NCBI GenBank assembly: GCA_903873545.1
Contig: CAIQPA010000154.1
Coordinates: 1-6,202, forward strand
Origin: an uncultured delta proteobacterium
GTDB taxonomy: Bacteria > Myxococcota_A > Bradymonadia > REDH01
Length of the DNA stretch: 6,202 nucleotides
Direction of reading: 5' to 3'
Shown: piece by piece, positions 1 to 6,057 of the stretch
Numbering within the stretch: position 1 is the first letter of the stretch
Layout: every line of letters starts with the position of its first letter
Notes under the pieces: model-generated
Told to the model about the DNA's origin: nothing
The model's database searches: none
What the model saw: the letters and a program-made list of their open reading frames with translations, nothing else
Position numbers and translations under genes: made by a program

Positions 1-1
1 A

Positions 2-490
2 GGTGCAGCTGTCGACCTGGCCTGCGAGGCGCTGGAGGCCGCCGGAGCGACCAGCTTCCTCGTTGATGCAGGCGGCGACATCCGAGGGCGCGACGACGGA
101 GCCGGCTGGCTGGTCGGAATCCAGGACGGACAAGGCCGCGACCTGCACGGCAGGCTCCACCTCCAGCGCGGAGCCATCGCCACGAGCGGGAGCTACGAAG
201 CCGGCTTCGAGCACCTCGGGCAGCGCTACCACCACCTTCTCGACCCACGCACCGGCTATCCCGCGCCCTGGCGGGGCGGCGTCACCATCATCGCAGCCTC
301 CTGCGCGTTGGCCGACGCACTGGCGACCGCCTGCTTTGTGCTCGGCCCTGACGCGGGACGACAGCTCCTCGAAGCCTACCCCGGCAGTGCCGCGCTCTGG
401 CTAGACAACGAAGGCGGAGAGGCTGCCTCCGACGGCTGGCCCGGCGCGAGCGGGTGCGTCGCATTGCCCCCCGCATCCGGCTTCTGCTAG
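2..490 (+). CDS. apbE: FAD:protein FMN transferase (ApbE family), 5'-truncated by window edge
   Basis: This is the C-terminal 162 residues of an ApbE-family enzyme; the start lies before the window. The family transfers FMN from FAD onto a Ser/Thr of exported redox proteins, using Mg2+. Numbering from the first complete codon, I see the GxxVD segment at 1-5, the AGGDIR motif at 23-28, ATSGSYE at 60-66, the RYHHLLDPRTG signature at 75-85, and ADALAT at 104-109, whose Asp105 and Thr109 match the family's metal-binding positions. Family members are usually 300-350 residues, so roughly half is missing. A signal peptide or lipobox cannot be checked here. The stop is 37 bases before the next lipoprotein gene on the same strand, suggesting co-transcription. 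The family call is firm; the substrate is unknown, and no clear flavinylation target is visible in the window. Confidence 0.93.
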   Translation, partial: GAAVDLACEALEAAGATSFLVDAGGDIRGRDDGAGWLVGIQDGQGRDLHGRLHLQRGAIATSGSYEAGFEHLGQRYHHLLDPRTGYPAPWRGGVTIIAASCALADALATACFVLGPDAGRQLLEAYPGSAALWLDNEGGEAASDGWPGASGCVALPPASGFC

Positions 491-527
491 AGCCCAGCCC
501 TCCTCCTCGATGCTCCGGACCGCACCC

Positions 528-998
528 ATGAACCGCCGACCTCTGCTCCGCTCTGCATTCGCGCTCGGGCTCGCGCTTTTGAGCGGCTGCACCGAAGACC
601 TCGGTATCTGCTCCTTGGCTACTTCGGGCGAGAGCTGCGACAGCCTTCGCGTCTGCCGCCGCTCTTGCGACAACGACATCGGCTGCCTCAACAGCTGCGA
701 GTCTGCCGCATCGCCCGGCTGCAAGGAGAAGCTCGACGCGCTTGCCACCTGCGGCAGCGACCAGAACTGCACCACCGGCCCCTACTCCAGCTGCTGCAGC
801 TGCGAATTCGAGGCGGCCTTCCCCGGCCACCCCGTCTTCTCGAGCATCCCCTGCGAAGAGTGCACCAGCGACTGCAACGGCGACGAGAGCTGCCTCAGCG
901 ATTGCATCAGCGACGAGCCTGCCTGTAACAACTGCGTCCAAGACGCCTGCGGCGGCGACCTCTGCCCGACGGGATTGAGCCAATGCTCCGGAACCTAA
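528..998 (+). CDS. Cysteine-rich predicted lipoprotein with duplicated CX3C blocks, unknown function
   Basis: I do not recognise a named family. The 156-residue product starts with a lipoprotein signal: Arg3/Arg4, a hydrophobic stretch at about 9-18, and lipobox LSGC with Cys21 as the predicted lipidation site. The predicted mature part (136 residues) carries 23 cysteines. Two blocks share the spacing C-x3-C-x5-C-x3-C: Cys43/47/53/57 and Cys112/116/122/126, each with a D-x2-CL core (Asp50/Leu54 and Asp119/Leu123). Further CXXC pairs are at 109/112 and 133/136, and Cys89/90/92 form a CCxC cluster. No CXXCH haem motif is present. Multiple disulfides in the periplasm are most likely; metal or cluster binding is an alternative. 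No good ribosome site precedes the start; ATG at 510 would add six residues and still give a signal peptide. The next gene starts inside its 3' end. Confidence 0.82.
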   Translation: MNRRPLLRSAFALGLALLSGCTEDLGICSLATSGESCDSLRVCRRSCDNDIGCLNSCESAASPGCKEKLDALATCGSDQNCTTGPYSSCCSCEFEAAFPGHPVFSSIPCEECTSDCNGDESCLSDCISDEPACNNCVQDACGGDLCPTGLSQCSGT

Positions 999-1390
999 TC
1001 GCCATCAGCCTCCTGTTGCTCTGCGTCGCGGGCTGCCGCGGCAAGAAGGCCAGCGCAGACGAACAGCGGGCGGCAGAGGGCTCTGAGCTGGAGGCCTCCG
1101 CGCCCTCCCGCCCTGCGCCGCTCCTCCCCGACGCGCAAAGGCCGCCTGAAGCGATCGTAGAAGATGGCTCCGGCTCGGGCGCGGCCATCAACAGGCCCGC
1201 GGCGCTCGACAGGGCCCTTCAGCTCAAGCGCCCCAGCCTGCAGGTGCAACAGATCACCGGTGCAAAGGCGCTCAACCATGACCTGCGCGCAAAGACGGCG
1301 GCCGTCCGCATGCACAACAGCGGCATCCGCCCCGTCATGCCAAAGGCGCTCGGCGCGGCTGCCGCGCCTGCAGCACCCACGCCCCGCTAG
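983..1390 (+). CDS. Small predicted lipoprotein, Ala/Pro-rich, unknown function
   Basis: This 135-residue protein has no family I recognise. Its N-terminus is a lipoprotein signal: Arg3, a hydrophobic core at 5-16 and lipobox VAGC, with Cys18 as the predicted lipidation site. The mature part begins with a charged RGKK segment. A low-complexity linker rich in Ala, Pro, Glu and Ser runs to about residue 70, a more regular basic region spans about 75-120, and the tail is Ala/Pro-rich. It contains no further cysteine, unlike its neighbour. Its ATG lies 16 bases before the end of the upstream lipoprotein gene, in another frame, so translational coupling is likely; only a weak GGGA precedes it. The TAG stop overlaps the mtnA stop on the other strand. 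Codon-position GC bias and the signal peptide support a real gene; the function is open. Confidence 0.72.
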   Translation: MLRNLIAISLLLLCVAGCRGKKASADEQRAAEGSELEASAPSRPAPLLPDAQRPPEAIVEDGSGSGAAINRPAALDRALQLKRPSLQVQQITGAKALNHDLRAKTAAVRMHNSGIRPVMPKALGAAAAPAAPTPR

Positions 1391-1398
1391 GCGCGGGC
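1381..1398. terminator. Possible hairpin at the convergent gene ends (weak candidate)
   Basis: Bases 1381-1387 (GCCCCGC) can pair with 1391-1393 plus 1395-1398, leaving C1394 bulged and a three-base TAG loop at 1388-1390. The stem is therefore seven GC pairs, centred on the two overlapping stop codons. No T-run follows on either strand, so it does not look like a classical intrinsic terminator. It could slow polymerase or block 3' exonucleases for both convergent transcripts, but in DNA this GC-rich it may be chance. Confidence 0.25.
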
Positions 1399-2421
1399 CT
1401 TCATGGCGGTCAGGCTCGCCTCGTAGGGCGCGGTCGCAACGCCCTGCTCCGTGATGATCCCTGTGATCAGTTCGCCGGGCGTCACATCAAAGGCCGGATG
1501 GCGCACCGAGATGCCGGGCGGAGCCACCGCCACGCCACGCACCTCGGTAACCTCCTTGGCGCTCCGCTCCTCGATGGGAATCAGCGCGCCGGAGGCCATG
1601 CTCAGGTCCAGCGTCGAGATCGGCGCCGCGACGTAGAAGGGGATGCCGTGGTGCTTGGCGATGACGGCCACGCCATAGGTCCCGATCTTGTTGGCCGTGT
1701 CGCCGTTGAGGGCCACGCGGTCTGCACCCACAACCACCGCATCGATCTCGCCGGCCCGCATCATCGCAGCGACCATGTTGTCGGTGAGCAGCGTGCAGGG
1801 AATCTCCTCGCGATGCATCTCCCACATCGTCAGGCGCGAACCCTGCAGGTAGGGGCGGGTCTCGCAGGCATAGGCCCGCGCGAGACGGCCCTGCGCATGG
1901 ATGGAGCGGATAACGCCAAGCGCCGTCCCATAGCCGGCGGTCGCGAGCGAGCCGGTGTTGCAGTAGGTGAGCATGCGCACGGCCGGACCTGGGACGAGGG
2001 CCGCACCAAAATCGCCCATCGCACGGTTCGCAGCGATGTCTTCGCGCCCAATGGCACGCGCCTCATCGAGCAGCGCCGAGGCGTCGAGCCCACGGACCGC
2101 AACGAGCCGCTGCACCCGGTCAACAGCCCAGTGGAGATTCACAGCCGTTGGCCGCGAATCGGCGATGACCTGCAGCGCAGCCTCAAAGGACTGCTTTGCG
2201 AGGTTCCGCGGCTGCGCTGCGAGAACGGCCGCATAGGCCGCGGCCAGCCCGATCGCCGGCGCACCGCGTACGACCATGTCGGTGATGGCACCGGCCGCAG
2301 CGATGGGGCAGTCGTAGGTAAGGTAGGTCTCTTCGAGCGGGAGCAACCGCTGCTCGAGCAGCTCAAGCAGCCCTGTCTCTGCGTCACCCTTCCACCGTAC
2401 AGCTTCCACCAACACCGCCAT
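1387..2421 (-). CDS. mtnA: S-methyl-5-thioribose-1-phosphate isomerase
   Basis: MtnA converts 5-methylthioribose-1-phosphate to methylthioribulose-1-phosphate in the cytosolic methionine salvage pathway. The 344-residue product is full length for the family (about 345). Visible signatures are RGAPAIG at 52-58, YCNTGSLA at 153-160 with the catalytic Cys154, ETRPYLQGSRLT at 187-198, and VGADRVALNGDTANKIGTY at 231-249 with the catalytic Asp234. The Cys-to-Asp spacing matches the characterised Bacillus enzyme (Cys160/Asp240). The related eIF2B-alpha-like regulators share the fold, but this set of residues favours MtnA. I chose the second of two consecutive ATGs because GGAGGT (2432-2427) sits five bases before it and only two before the first (2424). 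The start overlaps the gatB stop, so translation is probably coupled. The stop overlaps that of the opposing lipoprotein gene. No other salvage gene is in the window. Confidence 0.96.
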   Translation of the reverse strand: MAVLVEAVRWKGDAETGLLELLEQRLLPLEETYLTYDCPIAAAGAITDMVVRGAPAIGLAAAYAAVLAAQPRNLAKQSFEAALQVIADSRPTAVNLHWAVDRVQRLVAVRGLDASALLDEARAIGREDIAANRAMGDFGAALVPGPAVRMLTYCNTGSLATAGYGTALGVIRSIHAQGRLARAYACETRPYLQGSRLTMWEMHREEIPCTLLTDNMVAAMMRAGEIDAVVVGADRVALNGDTANKIGTYGVAVIAKHHGIPFYVAAPISTLDLSMASGALIPIEERSAKEVTEVRGVAVAPPGISVRHPAFDVTPGELITGIITEQGVATAPYEASLTAMKARA

Positions 2422-3890
2422 CATGCACCTCCATCGAGCTTCGCCCGCAGGCGCGCATTCACCAGTTTTGGATCGCCCTTGCCCTTGCTTGCCTTCATCG
2501 CAAGGCCAACGAGAAAGCCGAAGAGCGGCAGCTGGCCGGCGCGGTAGCGCTCGACCTCGCTCGGGTTGGCAGCGAGCACCTCGTCGATGATCGCGTCGAT
2601 GGCACCCGTGTCGCTGACCTGACGGAGCCCTTCGCGCTCCACAATCGTGGCCGGCGCGGCATCGGTCGTGAGCATCTTCTCGAAGACCGTCCGCGACGCG
2701 GTGCTGGAGATGGTGTTGTCGTCCACCAGCTTCTGCAGCTCCGCGATGGCTGCGGGCAGGATCCGATGGCCAGCCGTTGCTACAAACCCAACACCGCCCG
2801 CAAAGCTCAGTGCACGCGCGTTGATGGCGGCAAGGATGCTGCCGTTGAGCCAGTTCGTGACCGCCTTGGGCGCAGCACCGAGCGCAACCGCCCCGTCGAA
2901 GAAGGCAGCAAAGCCGTCTGTCGCGACCAGTACGCCGGCATCGTAGGCAGACAAACCGCACTGCTCCTGCAACCGGGACCGGGTCTGGGCGGGGAGTTCA
3001 GGGAGTGTCGCGGCGACCTCTGCCAGCCAGGCATCACTGATCACCAGCGGCGGCAGGTCGGGCTCGGGGAAGTAGCGGTAGTCAGCGCTGCCCTCCTTCC
3101 GGCGCATCATGAAGGTCTGCTTCTTGGCATCGTCCCAGAGGCGGGTCTCCTGGTAGATGGTGCCACCCGCCTCAATCTCAGCGATCTGGCGCTCAATCTC
3201 AAAGCCGATCGCCTCGCGCAGGAACTTGAAGGAGTTGAGGTTCTTGACCTCCACCTTCGTACCGAAGGCCTCGCGTCCGACGGGCCGCACCGAGACGTTG
3301 GCGTCGCAGCGCATCGAGCCGTTGGCGAGCACGCCGTCGTTGATCCCGATGGCAACGAGGATGGCGCGCAGCTCCTTGAAGTAGGCCGAGGCCTCTTCCG
3401 CAGTGCGCAGCTCGGGCTCCGAGACAATCTCGATGAGGCCGGTGCCGGCCCGGTTGAGATCGATGAGCGAGTAGGGACCGTCGGAGGCGTGAGACGACTG
3501 ACCCGTATCCTCCTCCATGTGGATGCGGGTGATGCCGCACCGCTTGGTCTCCCCGGCGACTTCAAACAGCAGCTCACCACCTTCGCAAAGCGGCGCGTCG
3601 AACTGGGAGATTTGGTAGCCCTTCGGGAGGTCCGGATAGAAGTAGTTCTTGCGGGCGAACTGGCTCTTGCGCCGGATGTTGCAGCCGAAGGCGACACCGG
3701 CGCGCAGGGCCAACGTCACGGCCTCGCGCTGCAGCACGGGGAGCGAGCCGGGATAGCCGGCGCAGACCTCGTTGACGACCGAGTTCGCAGGCTCGCCGAA
3801 GGTGACGGCGCTGCGGCTGAAGATCTTGGTGTTGGTGCCCAGCTGCGCGTGGACCTCGAGCCCGATGACGGCTTCGTACTGAGTCTTCAT
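2421..3890 (-). CDS. gatB: Aspartyl/glutamyl-tRNA(Asn/Gln) amidotransferase subunit B
   Basis: GatB is the tRNA-binding and kinase subunit of GatCAB: it uses ATP to activate the Glu of Glu-tRNA(Gln) or Asp of Asp-tRNA(Asn), and ammonia from GatA completes the amide. The 489-residue product is full length. Signatures are GLEVHAQL at 10-17, the CxGxPG segment at 43-48, RKNYFYPDLPKGYQISQ at 80-96, HMEEDTGQSSH at 124-134, LIDLNRAGTGLIEIVSEP at 142-159, RCDANVSVR at 194-202, KVEVKNLNSF at 212-221 and DYRYFPEPDLPP at 270-281. A helical region and a YqeY-like tail follow, ending with a KASKGKGDPKLVN segment. The ATG overlaps the gatA stop as ATGA, with GGGAG seven bases upstream; its last codons contain the mtnA ribosome site. 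The sequence does not show whether Gln-tRNA, Asn-tRNA or both are made. Confidence 0.98.
   Translation of the reverse strand: MKTQYEAVIGLEVHAQLGTNTKIFSRSAVTFGEPANSVVNEVCAGYPGSLPVLQREAVTLALRAGVAFGCNIRRKSQFARKNYFYPDLPKGYQISQFDAPLCEGGELLFEVAGETKRCGITRIHMEEDTGQSSHASDGPYSLIDLNRAGTGLIEIVSEPELRTAEEASAYFKELRAILVAIGINDGVLANGSMRCDANVSVRPVGREAFGTKVEVKNLNSFKFLREAIGFEIERQIAEIEAGGTIYQETRLWDDAKKQTFMMRRKEGSADYRYFPEPDLPPLVISDAWLAEVAATLPELPAQTRSRLQEQCGLSAYDAGVLVATDGFAAFFDGAVALGAAPKAVTNWLNGSILAAINARALSFAGGVGFVATAGHRILPAAIAELQKLVDDNTISSTASRTVFEKMLTTDAAPATIVEREGLRQVSDTGAIDAIIDEVLAANPSEVERYRAGQLPLFGFLVGLAMKASKGKGDPKLVNARLRAKLDGGA
2427..2432 (-). promoter_or_regulatory. Ribosome binding site deciding the mtnA start
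   Basis: GGAGGT on the minus strand is encoded by the last Gly-Gly codons of gatB. It lies two bases before the first and five before the second of two adjacent ATG codons. The spacing favours the second, giving a start that shares one base with the gatB stop (TGATG). A ribosome ending gatB would sit directly over this site, which fits termination-reinitiation coupling. Confidence 0.7.
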
Positions 3891-5362
3891 ACCTTCTCTC
3901 CCGAGGCGGCCGGAGGGGCTTCCATTTTGCCGAGGCGACGCTCCAGCGCGAGCGCGGCACCAAAGAGGCTCTTCTCTGCGAAGGGCGCCGCAAGCAGCTG
4001 CACGCCGACCGGGAGCCCGTCGGAGGTGAGGCCGGCCGGGACCGACATCGCGGGCAGACCGGCGAGGTTGGCAGGGATGGTGTAGATGTCGGCGAGGTAC
4101 ATGGTCAGAGGATCATCACCGTGCTCGCCAAACTTGAAGGCAGCGGTCGGCGCGGTCGGCGTCAGCAGCACATCGCACTGGCGGAAGGCCGCCTCGAACT
4201 CGCGTACGAAAACCGAGCGGACCTTCTGGGCCCGCTGGTAGTAGGCGTCGTAGTAACCCGCGCTGAGCACGAAGGTGCCGAGCATGATGCGCCGCCGGAC
4301 CTCGGCACCGAAGCCGAAGGTGCGGGTGCGCCGATAGGTGTCGATCAGGTTGGTCGCGTCTCCGTCGCGGTGGCCGTAGCGCACGCCGTCGAAGCGGGCG
4401 AGGTTGCTCGAGGCCTCCGCGGAGGCGAGGATGTAGTAGGTCGCGACCGCATACTTGGAGTGCGGCAGCGAGACCTCGACAATCTCGGCGCCCTCCGCCT
4501 TGAGCGCGTCGAGTGCGGCATCGAGCCTGGCCCGTACCTCAGGATTGAGCCCCTCGGCGAGATACTCCTTCGGCACACCGACCCGCAGGGGGGCGGGCGC
4601 ATGGAGCAGTTCGTCGAGCGCAGGAACCGGCGCGTCCGAGGTGGTCATGTCTCCACCGTCCTGACCCGCCATCACCGAGAAGAGGAGAGCCGCATCTGCC
4701 ACATCGGTGGTGAAGGGGCCGATCTGGTCGAGGCTCGAGGCGAAGGCCACCAAACCGCGGCGGCTGATGCGGCCGTAGGTGGGCTTGAAGCCGACGACGC
4801 CACAGAAGGAGGCCGGCTGACGGATGGAGCCGCCCGTGTCGGAGCCAAGCGAGGCGAGGACGGCGCGGCTGCTCACTGCGACGGCGCTGCCGCTGCTCGA
4901 GCCGCCGGGAACCCGCTCCGTATCCCACGGGTTGAGCGCCCGGCCGAAGACCGAGGTCTCGCCCGACGAGCCCATCGCGAACTCATCCATGTTGGTCTTG
5001 CCGATGACGACCGCACCGGCCGCGCGGAGGCGCGAAACCGCCGTCGCCTCGTAGGTCGCGACAAATCCACCGAGCATCTTCGAGGCGCAGCTCGTCTCGA
5101 GCCCCTCGGTACAGAGGTTGTCCTTCACCGCTACGGGAACACCGGCAAGCGGGAGCCGCTCGCCGGCGGCGACCCGCGCATCAACAGCGCGTGCATCGGC
5201 CAGCGCTCGCACACCATCGACATGCACGAAGGCCCCGAGCGAGGCCGTGGCCTCCATCCGGGCAAGCGCCTCGGCCACAACCGACTCCGCCGTTCGGCGG
5301 CCCGAGGCGACCGACGCAGCAATCTCAAGACAGGTCTGCTCAGCCACCTTCGCCTCCACCAT
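3887..5362 (-). CDS. gatA: Aspartyl/glutamyl-tRNA(Asn/Gln) amidotransferase subunit A
   Basis: GatA is the glutaminase subunit of GatCAB; it hydrolyses glutamine and passes ammonia to GatB. The 491-residue product belongs to the amidase signature family. The Ser-cisSer-Lys triad is complete: Lys80 in VAVKDN, Ser155 in GGSSSGS and Ser179 in SDTGGSIRQP, one residue offset from the S. aureus enzyme (79/154/178). GatA-specific blocks include IGKTNMDEFAMGSS at 120-133, GVVGFKPTYGRISRRGLV at 188-205, and the RRIMLGTFVLSAGYYDAYY stretch at 357-375, which separate it from generic amidases. I chose ATG 5362, with AGGG six bases upstream, overlapping gatC by 23 bases. A GTG at 5347 has a stronger GGAGG five bases upstream and would shorten the protein by five residues. 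An in-frame ATG at 5452 would overlap gatC by 113 bases and is unlikely. The stop overlaps gatB by four bases. Confidence 0.97.
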   Translation of the reverse strand: MVEAKVAEQTCLEIAASVASGRRTAESVVAEALARMEATASLGAFVHVDGVRALADARAVDARVAAGERLPLAGVPVAVKDNLCTEGLETSCASKMLGGFVATYEATAVSRLRAAGAVVIGKTNMDEFAMGSSGETSVFGRALNPWDTERVPGGSSSGSAVAVSSRAVLASLGSDTGGSIRQPASFCGVVGFKPTYGRISRRGLVAFASSLDQIGPFTTDVADAALLFSVMAGQDGGDMTTSDAPVPALDELLHAPAPLRVGVPKEYLAEGLNPEVRARLDAALDALKAEGAEIVEVSLPHSKYAVATYYILASAEASSNLARFDGVRYGHRDGDATNLIDTYRRTRTFGFGAEVRRRIMLGTFVLSAGYYDAYYQRAQKVRSVFVREFEAAFRQCDVLLTPTAPTAAFKFGEHGDDPLTMYLADIYTIPANLAGLPAMSVPAGLTSDGLPVGVQLLAAPFAEKSLFGAALALERRLGKMEAPPAASGEKV

Positions 5363-5654
5363 CGAGCACCCTGGGCACCACAATCTCATCACCCATCCGC
5401 GCAGGGGCGTTGGCGAGCATCGCCGCAGCGCCGGGCGTCGCCACAGCGACATCTTCGGCGAGAGCTGTTGGCAGCGCGATAGGATGGGTCATGGGCTCTT
5501 CGCCCTCCACATCCACCTCCGACAGCTGGTCAACGAAGGCCAGGATGCGCGACATCTGCTCGGCGAGCCGTTCCTGCTCCTCCATGGGGAGCAGAGAGAG
5601 GTCGAGCCTCGCTAGCTCCGCAGTGTGTTTGAGCGTCTCGAGCGTCACAGACAT
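5340..5654 (-). CDS. gatC: Aspartyl/glutamyl-tRNA(Asn/Gln) amidotransferase subunit C
   Basis: GatC is the small subunit that wraps around the GatA-GatB interface and stabilises the amidotransferase. The 104-residue product is close to the usual 95-100. It shows the N-terminal helix motif HTAELARLDL at 10-19, the ILAFVDQLSEVDVEGEEP stretch at 37-54 and the C-terminal NAPxRMGDEIVVPRVL segment typical of the family, then a Gly/Glu-rich tail. ATG 5654 has AGGA six bases upstream, a good ribosome site. It is the first gene of the gatCAB-mtnA group, and 68 bases separate it from the upstream membrane-protein gene, enough for a promoter. The order C-A-B is common in bacteria. Confidence 0.95.
   Translation of the reverse strand: MSVTLETLKHTAELARLDLSLLPMEEQERLAEQMSRILAFVDQLSEVDVEGEEPMTHPIALPTALAEDVAVATPGAAAMLANAPARMGDEIVVPRVLDGGGEGG
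5353..5357 (-). promoter_or_regulatory. Alternative ribosome binding site inside the gatA 5' end
   Basis: Read on the minus strand, GGAGG lies five bases before an in-frame GTG at 5347-5345. It competes with AGGG (5372-5369), which serves the ATG at 5362. Both starts fall inside the gatC 3' end. The site is stronger and better placed than the one serving the ATG, so the true GatA N-terminus is uncertain by five residues. It could equally be chance, since GAG and GCG codons are frequent here. Confidence 0.4.
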
Positions 5655-5688
5655 GGGGCGTCCTGCAGATGGGTTCTTGGCTGCGCGC

Positions 5689-5716
5689 CCTTTACCGCTC
5701 CACCGTCGATTGGCAA
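5689..5716 (-). promoter_or_regulatory. Candidate sigma-70-like promoter upstream of gatC
   Basis: On the minus strand TTGCCA (5716-5711, five of six to the -35 consensus) is followed after 16 bases by TAAAGG (5694-5689, only three of six to the -10 consensus). Transcription from it would start near 5682, leaving a leader of about 28 bases before the gatC ATG and its ribosome site. It is the only gap in the minus-strand group, apart from the 71 bases before the membrane-protein gene, that could hold a promoter. The weak -10 and the chance rate of such matches keep confidence low. Confidence 0.28.
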
Positions 5717-5722
5717 GTCTGG

Positions 5723-5986
5723 CTACGGCGCCTCAACCCGCAACGCGAGCTCGCCGCCCGGCTTGCGCTCATAGGGCCACGGCTTGAGGTGGTAGGGATA
5801 GGGGGCCGGCACAAAGGTGAAGCCGCCTGTCACGGGACTGGGCCGGACGATCAGTTCCGGCTCGCGCTTGGGAAAGGGCTGACCGATGGGGCGCCTGTCG
5901 ACGAAGGAGAGCACCGTCAGCGCTGCTCCTACGACAACCAGCAACCAACCGGCGCGGCGTCCACGATCTGCACTTTCTCCAGCCAT
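5723..5986 (-). CDS. Small single-pass membrane protein with Pro/Tyr-rich tail, unknown function
   Basis: I do not recognise this 87-residue protein. It has a short basic N-terminus (Arg8, Arg10, Arg11), one strongly hydrophobic segment at about 13-29, then Asp-Arg-Arg and an outward-predicted tail rich in Pro, Tyr and basic residues (for example PAPYPYHLKPWPY at 60-72). The tail has no cysteine and no recognisable domain. Topology is probably N-in, although the Arg31-Arg32 pair after the membrane segment argues weakly the other way. I chose ATG 5986, which has GGAG ten bases upstream. The frame stays open to a TTG at 6049 and an ATG at 6022, both without a good ribosome site; those would add 21 or 12 polar residues. 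It lies between a glycosyltransferase gene and gatC on the same strand, which suggests but does not show a cell-envelope role. Confidence 0.62.
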   Translation of the reverse strand: MAGESADRGRRAGWLLVVVGAALTVLSFVDRRPIGQPFPKREPELIVRPSPVTGGFTFVPAPYPYHLKPWPYERKPGGELALRVEAP

Positions 5987-6057
5987 CTCTTGCAAGCTCC
6001 CTGAAGCGTGTGACCTCGCCATTGTGGTCGCAAGAGCACCATCGCGCAAGGCTGTCG

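Noticed and set aside
288..983. 231-codon open frame on the minus strand opposite apbE and the cysteine-rich lipoprotein
   Set aside because: Its Ala/Val/Arg-rich low-complexity translation is an antisense artefact, and the plus strand carries the ApbE motifs and the lipoprotein signal peptide.
528..998. Possible multihaem cytochrome because of the many cysteines and CXXC pairs
   Set aside because: No CXXC is followed by His, so there is no c-type haem attachment motif.
1253..1280. An ITGAK sequence in the second lipoprotein that resembles the Ser/Thr-Gly-Ala core of ApbE flavinylation sites
   Set aside because: The following residue is Lys where the motif needs Ser or Thr, and no FMN-binding domain surrounds it.
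2422..2961. In-frame upstream extension of mtnA to base 2961
   Set aside because: The extension runs through gatB in another frame, and its Arg/Cys-rich translation resembles no protein. A strong ribosome site supports the start at 2421.
2766..4085. Long open frame (439 codons) on the plus strand opposite gatB, with similar long frames opposite gatA (4121-5482) and mtnA (1498-2547)
   Set aside because: They lie antisense to well-recognised genes, show no known motif, and are expected in GC-rich coding DNA where the opposite strand rarely forms stops.
5363..5452. In-frame upstream extension of gatA to ATG 5452
   Set aside because: It would overlap gatC by 113 bases and add an Arg/Trp-rich stretch absent from GatA proteins.
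5989..5996. Perfect eight-base palindrome CTTGCAAG just upstream of the small membrane-protein gene
   Set aside because: Too short to be called an operator and without a second copy nearby; chance is the simpler explanation.
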